A DNA stretch of 64,000 nucleotides, from contig NZ_CP136594.1 of NCBI RefSeq assembly GCF_032852305.1, positions 2,951,501-3,015,500 on the forward strand, in the 5' to 3' direction. This document shows positions 17,789 through 27,073 of the stretch, one piece after another. Source of the stretch: Parasphingorhabdus sp. SCSIO 66989 (lineage in GTDB: Bacteria > Pseudomonadota > Alphaproteobacteria > Sphingomonadales > Sphingomonadaceae). The notes under the pieces were generated by a model. The model did not search any database, was not told where the DNA came from, and was given only the letters and a program-made list of their open reading frames with translations. Numbering within the stretch: position 1 is the stretch's first letter; each line of letters opens with the position of its first letter. Made by a program: the position numbers and the translations under genes.

Positions 17789-18502
17789 ATGGCTACGTCA
17801 GACGAAATCATGGCCGATGCGCAAAATGCGCTCAACAATGTGCGCTATGCCCGCTCTATCGGCACCAAGTCCAAGGCACTGAAACGCAAGCATTGGTGGG
17901 GCAAGGCGGGCCGCATTGCCATTGCCGCTGGCGTGGTGATTGTCGGCGCGGGCATTATCGGCGCGATTATTGACGGCATTGGCATTTTGGGGGTTCTGGC
18001 AACCGGCCTCGCCATCGCGGCGACGACCCTCTTCTTCAGCCAATACCCGAAAATGCCGATCCCCAAGGCGGAGGACCTGTTTCGCGAAAATCTCGATGTG
18101 CTGGCGGGCAAGACAGAAATATGGCTCGAGCATCAGCGCCCGGCCCTGCCCGCACCCGCCGTGCCGCTGATCGACAGCATTGGCGTCCAGCTCGACCAGC
18201 TCGCGCCGCAATTGCAGCAGCTTGACGAGAAAGAGCCCGCCGCAATGGAAGTGCGCAAGCTGGTTGGCGAACATCTGCCCGAGCTGATCAACGGCTATAA
18301 GCAAATCCCGCCGCATCTGCGCAAGGAAGAGCGCAATGGCTCAACCCCGGATGAGCAGCTGGTCAATGGCCTCGGCGTCATCCGCAACGAGATCGACACC
18401 TTCACCCGGCAGCTGGCCAATGGCGAGCTCGACAAGCTGGCGGTGCGTGGCCGCTTCCTTGAACTGAAATACCAGGGTGCAGACGGCGGCTCCGACGGAT
18501 AG
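17789..18502 (+). CDS. XpaC-like membrane protein
   Basis: The 237-residue protein has two adjacent hydrophobic helices (about residues 38-57 and 62-81), then a soluble alpha-helical part with LPAPAVPLIDSIGVQLDQL. The order and size match the 5-bromo-4-chloroindolyl phosphate hydrolysis protein (XpaC) family, which is found next to TelA. The hydrolysis name is historical and does not indicate a proven enzyme. It lies just downstream of the TelA-family gene in one transcript. Confidence 0.8.
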   Translation: MATSDEIMADAQNALNNVRYARSIGTKSKALKRKHWWGKAGRIAIAAGVVIVGAGIIGAIIDGIGILGVLATGLAIAATTLFFSQYPKMPIPKAEDLFRENLDVLAGKTEIWLEHQRPALPAPAVPLIDSIGVQLDQLAPQLQQLDEKEPAAMEVRKLVGEHLPELINGYKQIPPHLRKEERNGSTPDEQLVNGLGVIRNEIDTFTRQLANGELDKLAVRGRFLELKYQGADGGSDG

Positions 18503-18616
18503 CCCGATACAATTATTAACGTAATTGACGCCAATGCAGATTCTTGTAAACTATTCGCATGCCCTCTTGAAATAATTGTTGTTCACCCCATATTCATCTT
18601 ATAGTAAGGGGAAATA

Positions 18617-19270
18617 ATGAGCGCATTTTGGTTTGCTTCCGAAAATCTGTTTTTCACTGGCAGCCTGTTTGTCATGCTTCTTCTTGGAATGTTCCAGGCT
18701 ATTGGCCTGGGCGATCTGTTTGGCGATGCTGACTTTGAAGTAGCAGATATTGATGTCGCTGATTTTGATGGAGAAATAGGGGGTTTCAGTGACGGGCTGC
18801 TTGGTCTTTTGGGACTGGGCAAAGTACCGCTGATGATTCTCCTCATTGTTTTACTTACGATATTCGGCCTGGTCGGCCTGGTCGGTCAAATGCTGATCGA
18901 AAGCCTGACCGGCTCCTATCTCACACCATGGCTGGCGATTCCGGCAACGGCGGCGATCGCCCTGCCGCTCACTGGCGCAACGGTGCGGCCCCTGGCGAAA
19001 ATCCTGCCGCGCGACGAAACCACGGCGATCAGCCGCGATGCGCTGATCGGGCGGTTTGCCACTATCGAGATAGGCAAGGCCGAAACCGGCTCTCCGGCAC
19101 GGGCGCGGGTGATCGACATGCATGGCCAGAAGCATCTGGTGATGGTCGAGCCCGACAATGCCGGTCAGGTGCTGGAACAGGGCGAGGAAATCCTGCTGGT
19201 GCGGCGCGAGAAAACGCTGTTCCGCGCCATCAGCCGCGGCGGCAAGAAGCTGCCAAGCCTGGAAAGCTGA
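18617..19270 (+). CDS. YqiJ-like membrane protein with OB-fold domain
   Basis: The 217-residue protein has an N-terminal membrane helix, an acidic loop (DADFEVADIDVADFDGEIG, about residues 38-57), further membrane helices, and a C-terminal OB-like domain (DALIGRFATIEIGKAETGSPARARV). This is the layout of YqiJ, an NfeD-like partner of flotillins. The flotillin gene yqiK follows 152 bases downstream. YqiJ/NfeD proteins are thought to anchor or organise flotillin assemblies in the inner membrane. Confidence 0.85.
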   Translation: MSAFWFASENLFFTGSLFVMLLLGMFQAIGLGDLFGDADFEVADIDVADFDGEIGGFSDGLLGLLGLGKVPLMILLIVLLTIFGLVGLVGQMLIESLTGSYLTPWLAIPATAAIALPLTGATVRPLAKILPRDETTAISRDALIGRFATIEIGKAETGSPARARVIDMHGQKHLVMVEPDNAGQVLEQGEEILLVRREKTLFRAISRGGKKLPSLES

Positions 19271-19422
19271 CCCACGAGACCAGAATGCGCACGACATGAC
19301 AAAAGTTTACCTGTCGTCATGTCGCTTACAAAACACTGGCCTATAGAATGATCCGAAAGGCGCGAGTCCCCGGGGCCGGGAAATGCTGCGCCGCATAGAA
19401 CAGAAAGAGAGAAGAGAAAGAC

Positions 19423-21231
19423 ATGAGTGACTTGCCTGAAGGGTTAATCAATATCGGCGTCATCGGCCTTATGGTGGTGGCCGCGCTGGTTTTCATCATC
19501 ATTACCATCACCCGCCTATACAAGCGCGCGACCAAGGAAGTCGCCTTTGTCCGCACCGGCTTTGGTGGCGAAAAAGTCGTGATGAATGGCGGCGCGCTGG
19601 TGCTGCCGGTGCTGCACGAGACCATGCCGGTGAATATGAACACGGTGCGTCTGGCGGTGGAACGCAAAAATGCCGACGCGCTGATCACGCTCGACCGGTT
19701 GCGGATTGACGTGAAAGCGGAATTCTATGTCCGCGTGCGTCCCGATGCGGAGGCGCTGGCGATGGCGGCGCAGACACTGGGCCTGCGGACGATGCATCCG
19801 GAATCGCTGAAGGATCTGGTCGAGGGTAAGTTTGTCGACGCGCTGCGTTCGGTCGCGGCGGGCATGTCGATGAACGAACTGCACGAACAACGCGCTGACT
19901 TTGTCCAGAAGGTGCAGCAGGTCTCCTCGAACGATCTGGCGATGAACGGCCTGGAGCTGGAATCGGTCTCACTCACTGGCCTTGACCAGACCAGCATTGA
20001 GCATTTCAACGCCAATAACGCCTTTGACGCCGAAGGCCTGACCAAGCTGACCGAGCAGATCGAACTGCGCAAAAAGGCGCGTAACGATATCGAGCAGGAA
20101 ACGCGGGTCCAGATCGAGACCAAGAATCTCGAAGCCGACCAGCGCTCTTTCGAGATCAGCCGTGACAATGAATTTGCCCGACTGGAACAGGAGCGCGAGG
20201 TTGAGGTGCGACGTGCGGCGCAGGCATCGGATGTTGCCAAGGAACAAGCCGTGCGCAACCGTGAGGCCGAAGAAGCCCGCATCGGTGCCAAGCAGAAGAT
20301 TGACTCAACGCAGATCGAAGCAGACCGCGCGGTGAAAGAGGCCGAGATTGCGCAGCAACAGGCGATCGAGATTGCGCGGCAGGAACAGCAGATTGCGATC
20401 CAGAATAAATCGCGCGAGGAAAGTCAGGCCAAGGCCGAAGCTGATGAGGCACGGGCCAAAGCGGTCGCCGCCGAGGAGCAAGTGGCCACATCACGTGAAA
20501 CCGAGGTGGCCGATCGTCTCAAGCGGATTGAGCTGATCGAGGCCAGCAAACAGGCCGAGCGTGAGGCGATTCAGGTCAAGGTCGAGGCCGAAGCCGAGAG
20601 AGAAGCAGCGACCAACAAGGCCGCTGCCATCCGTCTTGCCGCTGAGGGTGAAGCCGAAGCCGAAAAGCTGCGCGCCGAAGCTGCGCGGGTGCGCTTCGAA
20701 GTCGAAGCCGCGGGTCAACGCGCTGTCAATGAAGCCGCAAACATCCTGTCATCGGATCAGATCTCGCTGCAGACCAAATTGGCGCTGCTCAATGTGCTGC
20801 CCGAAGTGGTGCGCGAATCCGCCAAGCCAATGGAAGCAATCGACTCGATCAAGATCGTTCAGGTCGACGGCATCACCCCCAATGGCGGCGGCAATGGTAG
20901 CGCAGCCAATGGCGCAATCGCGGGCGGCGGCAGTGGCAATCTGGCCACCGATGCGGTCAGCGCCGCCCTCGCCTATCGCGCCCAGGCGCCGGTGATTGAC
21001 GGCCTGATGAAGGAGCTTGGTCTGGATGGCGGCTCCTTGAACGGCCTGGTCGCCACAGGCAGCGATAGCGGCAATGACAATGGTGGCGATGCGTCTGGCA
21101 ATGGTAGCATCACCGAAGGCGGCAATGATGCAGTGCTTCCCGGCAGCAATGTTGCTGCATCGGCCAATGGCAAACCGGCAGGCCCCAAGCCGACGCCAAA
21201 GAACCCATCACAGGATCGGCCATCGGCCTAG
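19423..21231 (+). CDS. yqiK: Flotillin-like SPFH protein YqiK
   Basis: The 602-residue protein has a membrane helix at residues 7-27, an SPFH/band-7 domain (about 50-200), a long charged coiled coil rich in Glu, Ala, Arg and Lys (about 205-440), and a Gly/Asn/Ala-rich tail with low complexity. Flotillins form large cage-like assemblies on the inner membrane and influence membrane order. It follows a YqiJ-like gene, the usual pair. The low-complexity end (GGSGNLA, NGGGNGS and similar) is longer than in E. coli YqiK and may vary between strains. Confidence 0.92.
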   Translation: MSDLPEGLINIGVIGLMVVAALVFIIITITRLYKRATKEVAFVRTGFGGEKVVMNGGALVLPVLHETMPVNMNTVRLAVERKNADALITLDRLRIDVKAEFYVRVRPDAEALAMAAQTLGLRTMHPESLKDLVEGKFVDALRSVAAGMSMNELHEQRADFVQKVQQVSSNDLAMNGLELESVSLTGLDQTSIEHFNANNAFDAEGLTKLTEQIELRKKARNDIEQETRVQIETKNLEADQRSFEISRDNEFARLEQEREVEVRRAAQASDVAKEQAVRNREAEEARIGAKQKIDSTQIEADRAVKEAEIAQQQAIEIARQEQQIAIQNKSREESQAKAEADEARAKAVAAEEQVATSRETEVADRLKRIELIEASKQAEREAIQVKVEAEAEREAATNKAAAIRLAAEGEAEAEKLRAEAARVRFEVEAAGQRAVNEAANILSSDQISLQTKLALLNVLPEVVRESAKPMEAIDSIKIVQVDGITPNGGGNGSAANGAIAGGGSGNLATDAVSAALAYRAQAPVIDGLMKELGLDGGSLNGLVATGSDSGNDNGGDASGNGSITEGGNDAVLPGSNVAASANGKPAGPKPTPKNPSQDRPSA

Positions 21232-21330
21232 AGTGATCGAGGCACTTATGGGCGCGCAGAGCAAAAGCTTTGCGCGCCCTTTGTTTTGGGAGCGCTTGTC
21301 ATCACCCACCCGCAACGCTAATCTTGGCCT

Positions 21331-21684
21331 ATGGCAGAGAAAACCTACACTACATTCGCTGAATTCTGGCCCTTCTATTTGCAGGAGCATAGTAAGCCGC
21401 TGACGCGCGCATATCACTATGTTGGCACCTCGCTGGTGGTCGCGCTTGGCGTTTATGCGGTGATCACAGCACAATGGTTGCTGCTGCTGGGGATGCCGGT
21501 TGCGGGCTATTTCTTTGCCTGGATCAGCCATTGGAAAGTTGAGCGCAACCGCCCGGCAACCTTTACCTATCCGCTGTGGTCATTGGCAGCCGACTTTAAA
21601 ATGTGGGCAATGTGGTTGACTGGCCGGCTGGGGCCGGAACTGGAAAAGGCGGGCGTTGCTCCGACGACGGCAAAGGTGCGTTAG
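21331..21684 (+). CDS. DUF962 / Mpo1-like membrane protein
   Basis: The 117-residue protein has the DUF962 pattern: FAEFWPFYLQEHSKPLTRAYHYVGT at the N-terminus, two membrane segments (about 30-65), then the HWKVERNRPATFTYPLWSL stretch with conserved His and Pro. The yeast homologue Mpo1 is an Fe(II)-dependent dioxygenase in fatty-acid alpha-oxidation; the bacterial role is unknown. It is a single gene about 100 bases after the flotillin. Confidence 0.85.
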   Translation: MAEKTYTTFAEFWPFYLQEHSKPLTRAYHYVGTSLVVALGVYAVITAQWLLLLGMPVAGYFFAWISHWKVERNRPATFTYPLWSLAADFKMWAMWLTGRLGPELEKAGVAPTTAKVR

Positions 21685-21701
21685 AACACTTGATCTAGGC
21701 C

Positions 21702-21776
21702 CCGTTCGCCTCGAGCGAAGTCGAGAGGCCGGTGCCAGTGGAGAGCCGTGTCTCGACTACGCTCGACACGAACGGA
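21702..21776. repeat. Inverted repeat with GTCGAG motifs
   Basis: CCGTTCGCCTCGAGCGAAG with TCGAGA on the left and TCTCGACTACGCTCGACACG with AACGG on the right form an imperfect long palindrome with a 20-base loop. It is of the dispersed sphingomonad type. It lies between two convergent genes (DUF962 and a hydrolase) and may act as a bidirectional terminator. Confidence 0.65.
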
Positions 21777-21806
21777 GACTAACGCAATCTTAGGCACAGA
21801 AAAGTG

Positions 21807-22706
21807 TCAGGCTCTGTCCATAAACGCCGCGATCTCGCCGATTGCCTGATCCGCCTCTTTCATCGGCAGGATCATCCACACATGCTGCATATCGTGCCAG
21901 ATATAGGTTTCCAGTGAGGCACCTGCCTCAGCCGCTTTCGCCTGCATCTGTTTGGCATCGACATAGAGAATATCATGCGTGCCGCTCCACATGCCCATGG
22001 GCGGCAGGCCGGTAATATCATGGTTGATCGGGCTGATCGGGAAGGCAGCGGGATCGCCGCCCTCGCCCGCCCACCAGCGGCCCATAGCCTGAATACCGCC
22101 AATGCCGATAATATGATCATGCGGCGCGATTTGCAGCTGCTCAGGGTCATCGCCGAGCGCGTTCAACCAAGGTGACAGCAGCACTATCCGCCCGGGCAGC
22201 GGTTGGCCCTCATCACGCAGCATCTGCGCCAGTGCCAGCGAGAAGCCGCCACCTGCGCTATCACCCATAAAACAGATATTAGCGGCGTCGGTCTCGCTCA
22301 CCAGACCGGCATAGATTTTGGCCGCCATCGCATAGGCCGGTTTCCAGTCATGCTCCGGCGCCAGCGGATAAATCGGTACGGTCACCGATGCGCCGGTCAC
22401 TTTGATCAGCTTGGCGAGATATTTCCAATGCTCGGGCATGATGTCGATGGCATAACCACCGCCATGGAAATAGAGCACGTGATGGTCCGAGCCGCCCGAT
22501 TTCGGTGTGAGGTGATACACCAAATGCCCATCCACCTTTTCCTCGCTTATGTCGCACAGGGCGTGCAGCGCGCTATGTGGCTTGGCGGGACCGTTTTTGC
22601 GATTTTCCGCCACACCTTTCAGCGCGCCCTCTTCACTCGCAAAGACCTTCTTGATCCCACGCAAGCGCAGGATGATATTGACGATTTTTGCCGAGAGACT
22701 GGTCAT
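21807..22706 (-). CDS. Alpha/beta hydrolase, hormone-sensitive lipase type
   Basis: The 299-residue enzyme has the oxyanion motif LYFHGGGYAIDI, the nucleophile motif FMGDSAGGGFSL, and a C-terminal HDILYVDA plus HDMQHVW that supply the acid and catalytic histidine. It belongs to the HSL-like (family IV) esterases, which hydrolyse short- to medium-chain esters. Its substrate is unknown. It is on the same strand as the ketoacyl synthase III gene upstream, but 177 bases and an inverted repeat separate them. Confidence 0.88.
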   Translation of the reverse strand: MTSLSAKIVNIILRLRGIKKVFASEEGALKGVAENRKNGPAKPHSALHALCDISEEKVDGHLVYHLTPKSGGSDHHVLYFHGGGYAIDIMPEHWKYLAKLIKVTGASVTVPIYPLAPEHDWKPAYAMAAKIYAGLVSETDAANICFMGDSAGGGFSLALAQMLRDEGQPLPGRIVLLSPWLNALGDDPEQLQIAPHDHIIGIGGIQAMGRWWAGEGGDPAAFPISPINHDITGLPPMGMWSGTHDILYVDAKQMQAKAAEAGASLETYIWHDMQHVWMILPMKEADQAIGEIAAFMDRA

Positions 22707-22730
22707 AAATGGCCTCCATGTGCCAATTCA

Positions 22731-22857
22731 GTTTCATAAAAGCCACAAAGGAAAAAAGGAAAGAAGTGTCTTCCGTACGCTGCTGACTCGCCTGTTGGCA
22801 GATTGGTTTTTCCAAATACCCTTTTTATCTTTGTTCTCTTTTTTGCTTTTATGAAAC
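22731..22857. repeat. AT-rich long inverted repeat between hydrolase and synthase genes
   Basis: GTTTCATAAAAGC at 22731-22743 is perfectly inverted as GCTTTTATGAAAC at 22845-22857. The pairing can go on imperfectly inwards (CACAAAGGAAAAAAGG against CCTTTTTATCTTTG), leaving about 40-60 unpaired central bases. It is AT-rich, unlike the GC-rich family A repeats, but has the same overall plan. It lies just upstream of the hydrolase start. Confidence 0.65.
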
Positions 22858-22883
22858 CTTGTCACGCGCCCTAATTAGCAGTT

Positions 22884-24023
22884 TCATGCGGCCTTTTGCA
22901 CAAACACCGTGCCCGCCGAATAGCCGGCACCAAAGGAGCAGATCAGGCCTTTTTCGCCCGGCTGAATATCATCCTGATGTTTGTGAAACGCGATGATCGA
23001 TCCCGCCGAAGAGGTGTTGGCATAGGTGTCGAGCACTGTCGGGCTTTCATCGGCGCTGGCTTCATGGCCCAGCACCTTGGCCGCGATCATGCGGTTCATA
23101 TTGGCATTGGCCTGATGCAACCACAGGCGGCGCAGATCGGTACTGTCGATGCCGAGGCGTTCCATCTGTTCCAGGATCATCGCTGCTACCATCGGTACCA
23201 CTTCCTTGAACACCTTGCGCCCTTCCTGCACGAACAGCTTGTCGGCATCATCGCGGCTGTCGGGATGGGTGCGGTTGAGGAACCCGAAATTGTTGCGGAT
23301 ATTGTTGGAAAATTGCGTCTTCAGCTTGGTGCCGAGAATCTCCCAATGGGCGGCGGGCGCAATCTCTTTATCCTCGACCAGGATAGCGGTCGCGACATCG
23401 CCAAAGATGAAATGGCTGTCCCGATCGCGCCAATTGAGATGGCCTGAACAGATTTCCGGATTGACCACCAGCACCGAGCGTGCACTGCCTGAACGGATAT
23501 AATCAGCCGCCGTTTGCAGGCCAAAGGTCGCCGAGGAACAGGCGACATTAAGGTCAAAGCCAAAGCCATCCTCCATGCCAAGCGCGTCCTGAATTTCGAC
23601 GGCAATGGCGGGGTAAGCACGCTGCAGATTGGAACAGGCGACCAGTACCGCATCAACGTCTTTGGCATCACGCCCGGCATTATCCAGCGCCTGTTGCGCC
23701 GCCTTCACGCCGATTTCGGCGAGGACGGAAATCTCTTCATTGGGCCGCTCGGGCAGACGCGGGCACATCACTTCCGGATCGAGGATCGGCTCTTTGGAGA
23801 GGACATAGCGCGCCTTGATGCCGCTCGCCTTTTCGATGAACTCAACCGAGCTTTTCTCCAGCGCTTCCAGCTCTCCGGCCGCAATTGCCTCGGCATTACG
23901 CTCATTGTGGAGATCAACATAGCGGTTGAAACTCTCAACCAGCTCTTCATTGCTGATCGACTGTTCCGGCGTGAAGAGGCCGGTGGCAGAGATTACCGGG
24001 ACGGGTTGGGTGGCAGATGTCAT
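22884..24023 (-). CDS. Beta-ketoacyl-ACP synthase III-like thiolase-fold enzyme
   Basis: The 379-residue protein has the Cys-His-Asn set of KAS III enzymes: Cys in [12 protein letters not shown], His in [11 protein letters not shown], Asn in YANTSSAGS. It is longer than E. coli FabH (about 317) because of an N-terminal insertion with [18 protein letters not shown]. This size and shape resemble the Pseudomonas PA3286-type KAS III, which uses acyl-CoA from beta-oxidation to start fatty acids; that function is inferred. The stop is 177 bases before the hydrolase start. Confidence 0.88.
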   Translation of the reverse strand: MTSATQPVPVISATGLFTPEQSISNEELVESFNRYVDLHNERNAEAIAAGELEALEKSSVEFIEKASGIKARYVLSKEPILDPEVMCPRLPERPNEEISVLAEIGVKAAQQALDNAGRDAKDVDAVLVACSNLQRAYPAIAVEIQDALGMEDGFGFDLNVACSSATFGLQTAADYIRSGSARSVLVVNPEICSGHLNWRDRDSHFIFGDVATAILVEDKEIAPAAHWEILGTKLKTQFSNNIRNNFGFLNRTHPDSRDDADKLFVQEGRKVFKEVVPMVAAMILEQMERLGIDSTDLRRLWLHQANANMNRMIAAKVLGHEASADESPTVLDTYANTSSAGSIIAFHKHQDDIQPGEKGLICSFGAGYSAGTVFVQKAA

Positions 24024-24129
24024 GGATGGTCCTGCAAGGCTTATCGGGAGGAAGGGTCAAACTCTGTATCCCGGTGTGACATGTGAAACAAGTGTTTCAG
24101 ATGCACCTGGTCGAAGCCAATCATGCCAT

Positions 24130-24248
24130 CGTCGGCCCCGCGCACGCGGGGCTAAGGCTTCTCTTATGGGACTCACACAAAGACACGAAGGCACAAAGGG
24201 GAGTTTTTGATACAAGCCCTTCGCGTCTTTGTGTCTTTGTGCGAAACA
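24130..24248. repeat. Palindromic repeat family A, copy 3 (right arm lost)
   Basis: Starts CGTCGGCCCCGCGCACGCGG and goes into the ACACAAAGACACGAAGG core, then returns through CTTTGTGTCTTTGTGCGAAA. The closing GGGGCCGACG arm found in copies 2 and 4 is missing. The copy lies in the 306-base divergent gap between the synthase III and SDR genes, which has no other gene; the promoters of both should be in the rest of the gap. Confidence 0.75.
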
Positions 24249-24329
24249 AGACGACTGTGCAAAGCCCCTTGCCTTCCCAAGCGCATCACAGCACAGTCCC
24301 GCCAAAGAAAGACAAGGAGAGGACAGAGA

Positions 24330-25142
24330 ATGGATTTCAGCGGCAAGACGATCTGGATCACCGGCGCATCATCGGGAATTGGCGAAGCACTGGCGCGGGC
24401 CTTTGCTGCTGAGGGGGCGAAGCTGATCCTCTCCGGGCGGCGACAGGATGCGCTCGATGCATTGGCTAAGGAACTCGACACAGAGACCACCAGCATCACC
24501 TTTGACACCACCGATTGGGATGCGCTGCCGGGTGCCGTCGAAAAAGCAGTCGCTTGGCAGGGCCATGTCGATATCCTCGTCAACAATGCCGGGATCAGCC
24601 AGCGCAGCCTCGCCGTCGATACCGCACCGCATGTCTATGAGAAGATACTCGACACCGATCTGCTCGCACCGATCTGGCTGACCCAGCTTTTGCTGCCGCA
24701 TATGGTCAAGCATGGCAGCGGCCATATGGTCGCCATCAGCTCGGTTGCGGGCCGCGCCGGGATACCGCTGCGCACTGCCTATTGCGCCGCCAAGCACGGC
24801 ATTATCGGCTATTCCGACGCATTGCGCGCCGAAACGTCGCAGGCACATAATATCGGCGTCACCACGGTGCTGCCCGGATCGGTGCAGACCGATGTCGCGC
24901 GCAATGCGCTCACTGGCGATGGTGCGCGGCATGAGGCATCAGATGACTCGATTGAAAACGGGCTGACCCCGGAAGAATGCGTTCGCCAGATATTGGAGGG
25001 TATGAAGAACGGCGTACCTGAAATCGTGGTGGCGCAGGATATGGAGCGCGGCGTCGCAGAAATGCGCCATAACAACCCGGAGATGCTGTTCCAGATGACT
25101 GCTGCCATGGGCGCCAAGCTGGCAGGCGAAAGCGAGGGATGA
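24330..25142 (+). CDS. Short-chain dehydrogenase/reductase
   Basis: The 270-residue enzyme shows classical SDR features: cofactor loop [16 protein letters not shown] (residues 10-25), NNAG, catalytic Ser in ISSVAGRAG and YxxxK in [11 protein letters not shown]. It is a soluble NAD(P)-dependent oxidoreductase of unknown substrate. The ATG at 24330 with GGAGAGGACAG before it is preferred over an in-frame frame extension that runs back into repeat A3. Its last four bases overlap the ung start (ATGA). Confidence 0.9.
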   Translation: MDFSGKTIWITGASSGIGEALARAFAAEGAKLILSGRRQDALDALAKELDTETTSITFDTTDWDALPGAVEKAVAWQGHVDILVNNAGISQRSLAVDTAPHVYEKILDTDLLAPIWLTQLLLPHMVKHGSGHMVAISSVAGRAGIPLRTAYCAAKHGIIGYSDALRAETSQAHNIGVTTVLPGSVQTDVARNALTGDGARHEASDDSIENGLTPEECVRQILEGMKNGVPEIVVAQDMERGVAEMRHNNPEMLFQMTAAMGAKLAGESEG

Positions 25143-25852
25143 CGGGCGCGACTGCCACTGCTGATCTGAAAGACGTCAAGCTGGAGCAAGGCTGGAAAAC
25201 CGCATTGGCGGACCAGTTTCGTGCGCCCTATATGGCGGCGCTCAAGGCGTTCTTACGCGCCGAGAAGGAGGCGGGCAAGCGCATCTTCCCCAAGGGCAGC
25301 CAGTATTTCCATGCGCTCGACCTGACTCCCATCGACAAGGTGAAAGTCGTGATTCTGGGGCAAGACCCTTATCACGGGCCGGGACAGGCGCATGGCCTGT
25401 GTTTCTCTGTGCCGCCGGGTGTCGCGCCGCCGCCTTCCTTGGTCAATATCTATAAGGAGCTGCAGCGCGATCTTGGTCTGGAACCGCCACGCCATGGCCA
25501 CCTGACCTATTGGGCCGAGCAGGGCGTGTTGTTGCTCAACAGCGTGCTGACGGTGCAGGCGCATGAGGCAGCCTCGCATCGCGGACAGGGCTGGGAACAG
25601 TTTACCGATGCGGTGGTGCATGCGGTCAATGACAAGGTGGAGCCGGTCGTGTTTCTGCTCTGGGGCAGCTATGCCCAGAAGAAAGCGGCATTTGTCGATA
25701 CCAGCCGCCATCTGGTTCTGAGCGCGCCGCATCCCTCGCCATTATCGGCGCATCGTGGCTTTTTGGGCTGCAAGCATTTCAGTCAGGCCAATGCGTTTCT
25801 GGAAGAGAAAGGCCGTGGCGCGATTGACTGGTCGCTGCCAAAAGAGGCTTAG
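25139..25852 (+). CDS. ung: Uracil-DNA glycosylase (family 1)
   Basis: The 237-residue enzyme removes uracil from DNA in base-excision repair. The key motifs are present: [14 protein letters not shown] with the catalytic Asp, LLNSVLTV, and [14 protein letters not shown] with the leucine loop. Length agrees with other bacterial Ung proteins. It is translationally coupled to the upstream SDR gene through a four-base overlap and ends just before repeat family D. Confidence 0.96.
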   Translation: MTGATATADLKDVKLEQGWKTALADQFRAPYMAALKAFLRAEKEAGKRIFPKGSQYFHALDLTPIDKVKVVILGQDPYHGPGQAHGLCFSVPPGVAPPPSLVNIYKELQRDLGLEPPRHGHLTYWAEQGVLLLNSVLTVQAHEAASHRGQGWEQFTDAVVHAVNDKVEPVVFLLWGSYAQKKAAFVDTSRHLVLSAPHPSPLSAHRGFLGCKHFSQANAFLEEKGRGAIDWSLPKEA

Positions 25853-25860
25853 TGCACAAA

Positions 25861-26016
25861 ACCCCTCCGTCAGTCACCTTCACTGCGTTACGGTGCCTGC
25901 CACCTCCCCATTGCTGCGCAACGGGGAGGAGATTCACTTTATCTCCTCCCCGTCTCGAAGAGATGGGGAGGGGGACCGTCTGCCGAAGCTTTAGCGTAGG
26001 CGGATGGTGGAGGGGT
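25861..26016. repeat. Palindromic repeat family D, copy 1
   Basis: The unit begins ACCCCTCC (25861) and ends GGAGGGGT (26016), with nested arms CCTCCCC...GGGGAGG and TCTCCTCCCCG. It includes GGGGAGGGGGACCGTC and a GGTGGAGGGG end also found at 42131-42318. It fills the convergent gap between ung and the DUF3429 gene and could end transcription in both directions. Confidence 0.75.
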
Positions 26017-26026
26017 ATTAAGCATC

Positions 26027-26524
26027 TCAGCCAACTGACAAAGGCTGCGCCGAGAGGATGCCGATCACAAATGTCGCGAGGCCCAGGCCCAGCGACAAAT
26101 GCCAGCGCAGCCGCATCCAGCCCGGCGGTAAGGCGATGCTCTGACCAATCGCACGGTCCACCAGAGGCGACGCGACCAGCATCCCGCCCAACGCGATCAT
26201 GGAAGGTCCGGGCCAAGGTTGGCCATAAACCCAGGGCAACCATAGCGCCAGCGCGATCAGGCTGGGCAGGACTGACACGATAAACACCCATTTGGGCAAT
26301 TCCGGCCGCACCATGGCCTGTCCCCACCATATGCCGCCAAGAAAGCTGAAGATCAGCGCAGCATAGCCAAAGGCGACGGCTTGCGCGGTCCATTCCGCAC
26401 TGCCGCCCATCAACACCGCCACCAGACAGGCCAGTTGCGGCAGCAGCCCGGCATAGCCAAGCCACAAGGGAAGCGGTTTTATGGACGTATTTACCGGATC
26501 AGTCATGATGGGTGAAATAGGCAT
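26027..26524 (-). CDS. DUF3429 membrane protein
   Basis: The 165-residue protein has four membrane segments (about residues 19-40, 48-66, 76-95 and 143-160), with LGYAGLLPQ near the first and LGGIWWGQAM in the loop after the second, which are typical of DUF3429. Function is unknown. A later Met (MTDPVN, residue 7) could be the true start, as nothing marks the first as better. Confidence 0.85.
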   Translation of the reverse strand: MPISPIMTDPVNTSIKPLPLWLGYAGLLPQLACLVAVLMGGSAEWTAQAVAFGYAALIFSFLGGIWWGQAMVRPELPKWVFIVSVLPSLIALALWLPWVYGQPWPGPSMIALGGMLVASPLVDRAIGQSIALPPGWMRLRWHLSLGLGLATFVIGILSAQPLSVG

Positions 26525-26539
26525 GTATAGGCAGGATTG

Positions 26540-27058
26540 CTAGCCTTCAGCCATCTCCGCCAGCGCCGCATCAATATAGGCAAATTCACGGTTGAGCAGG
26601 TCGGCGCTGTCCTCGATGATCATCGCCTCCACCAAGCTCGCCGCCAGCGGCACCGAACATGTTACCTCAACCGCCGCCTCACACAGCGTCCCGGCCTCGC
26701 CATCATGACGAAAGCGCAACCGCCCGCTGCCACGCGCCGGTTTGCCGATTGGATCAAGCGTCATTTTGGCGGTGACCAGCGCATCATCCTCACCCGCGCT
26801 TTCCACCCCGCTCCACTGGTTACGCTGATGCACGTCAACCCACTCACCGGTAATCATGCGGATCAGAGGTGGCGGATTGGCGGGCACAGTATAGCGCATA
26901 TCAACCAGCGCCCGGTCATCATCCTGCGGCTCAACCGTGACTTCAATGTCCCGATTGCCGAGATCCGCCATCATCTGACACAGGAAATCGGCATCAAGAA
27001 ACAGGCTCACCACATCGCCGAGCGGATGGCAAAAACGGTGTTGCAAACTCTGTTTCAT
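26540..27058 (-). CDS. DUF2505 / START-like domain protein
   Basis: The 172-residue protein starts MKQSLQHRFCHPLGDVVSLF and ends with a helix (VPLAASLVEAMIIEDSADLLNREF) that closes a START-like lipid- or ligand-binding cavity. This is the layout of DUF2505. It has no signal peptide. The ligand is unknown. It is on the same strand as its two neighbours, 15 bases from each, and probably co-transcribed with them. Confidence 0.8.
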   Translation of the reverse strand: MKQSLQHRFCHPLGDVVSLFLDADFLCQMMADLGNRDIEVTVEPQDDDRALVDMRYTVPANPPPLIRMITGEWVDVHQRNQWSGVESAGEDDALVTAKMTLDPIGKPARGSGRLRFRHDGEAGTLCEAAVEVTCSVPLAASLVEAMIIEDSADLLNREFAYIDAALAEMAEG

Positions 27059-27073
27059 TACAGGCCAAATACC

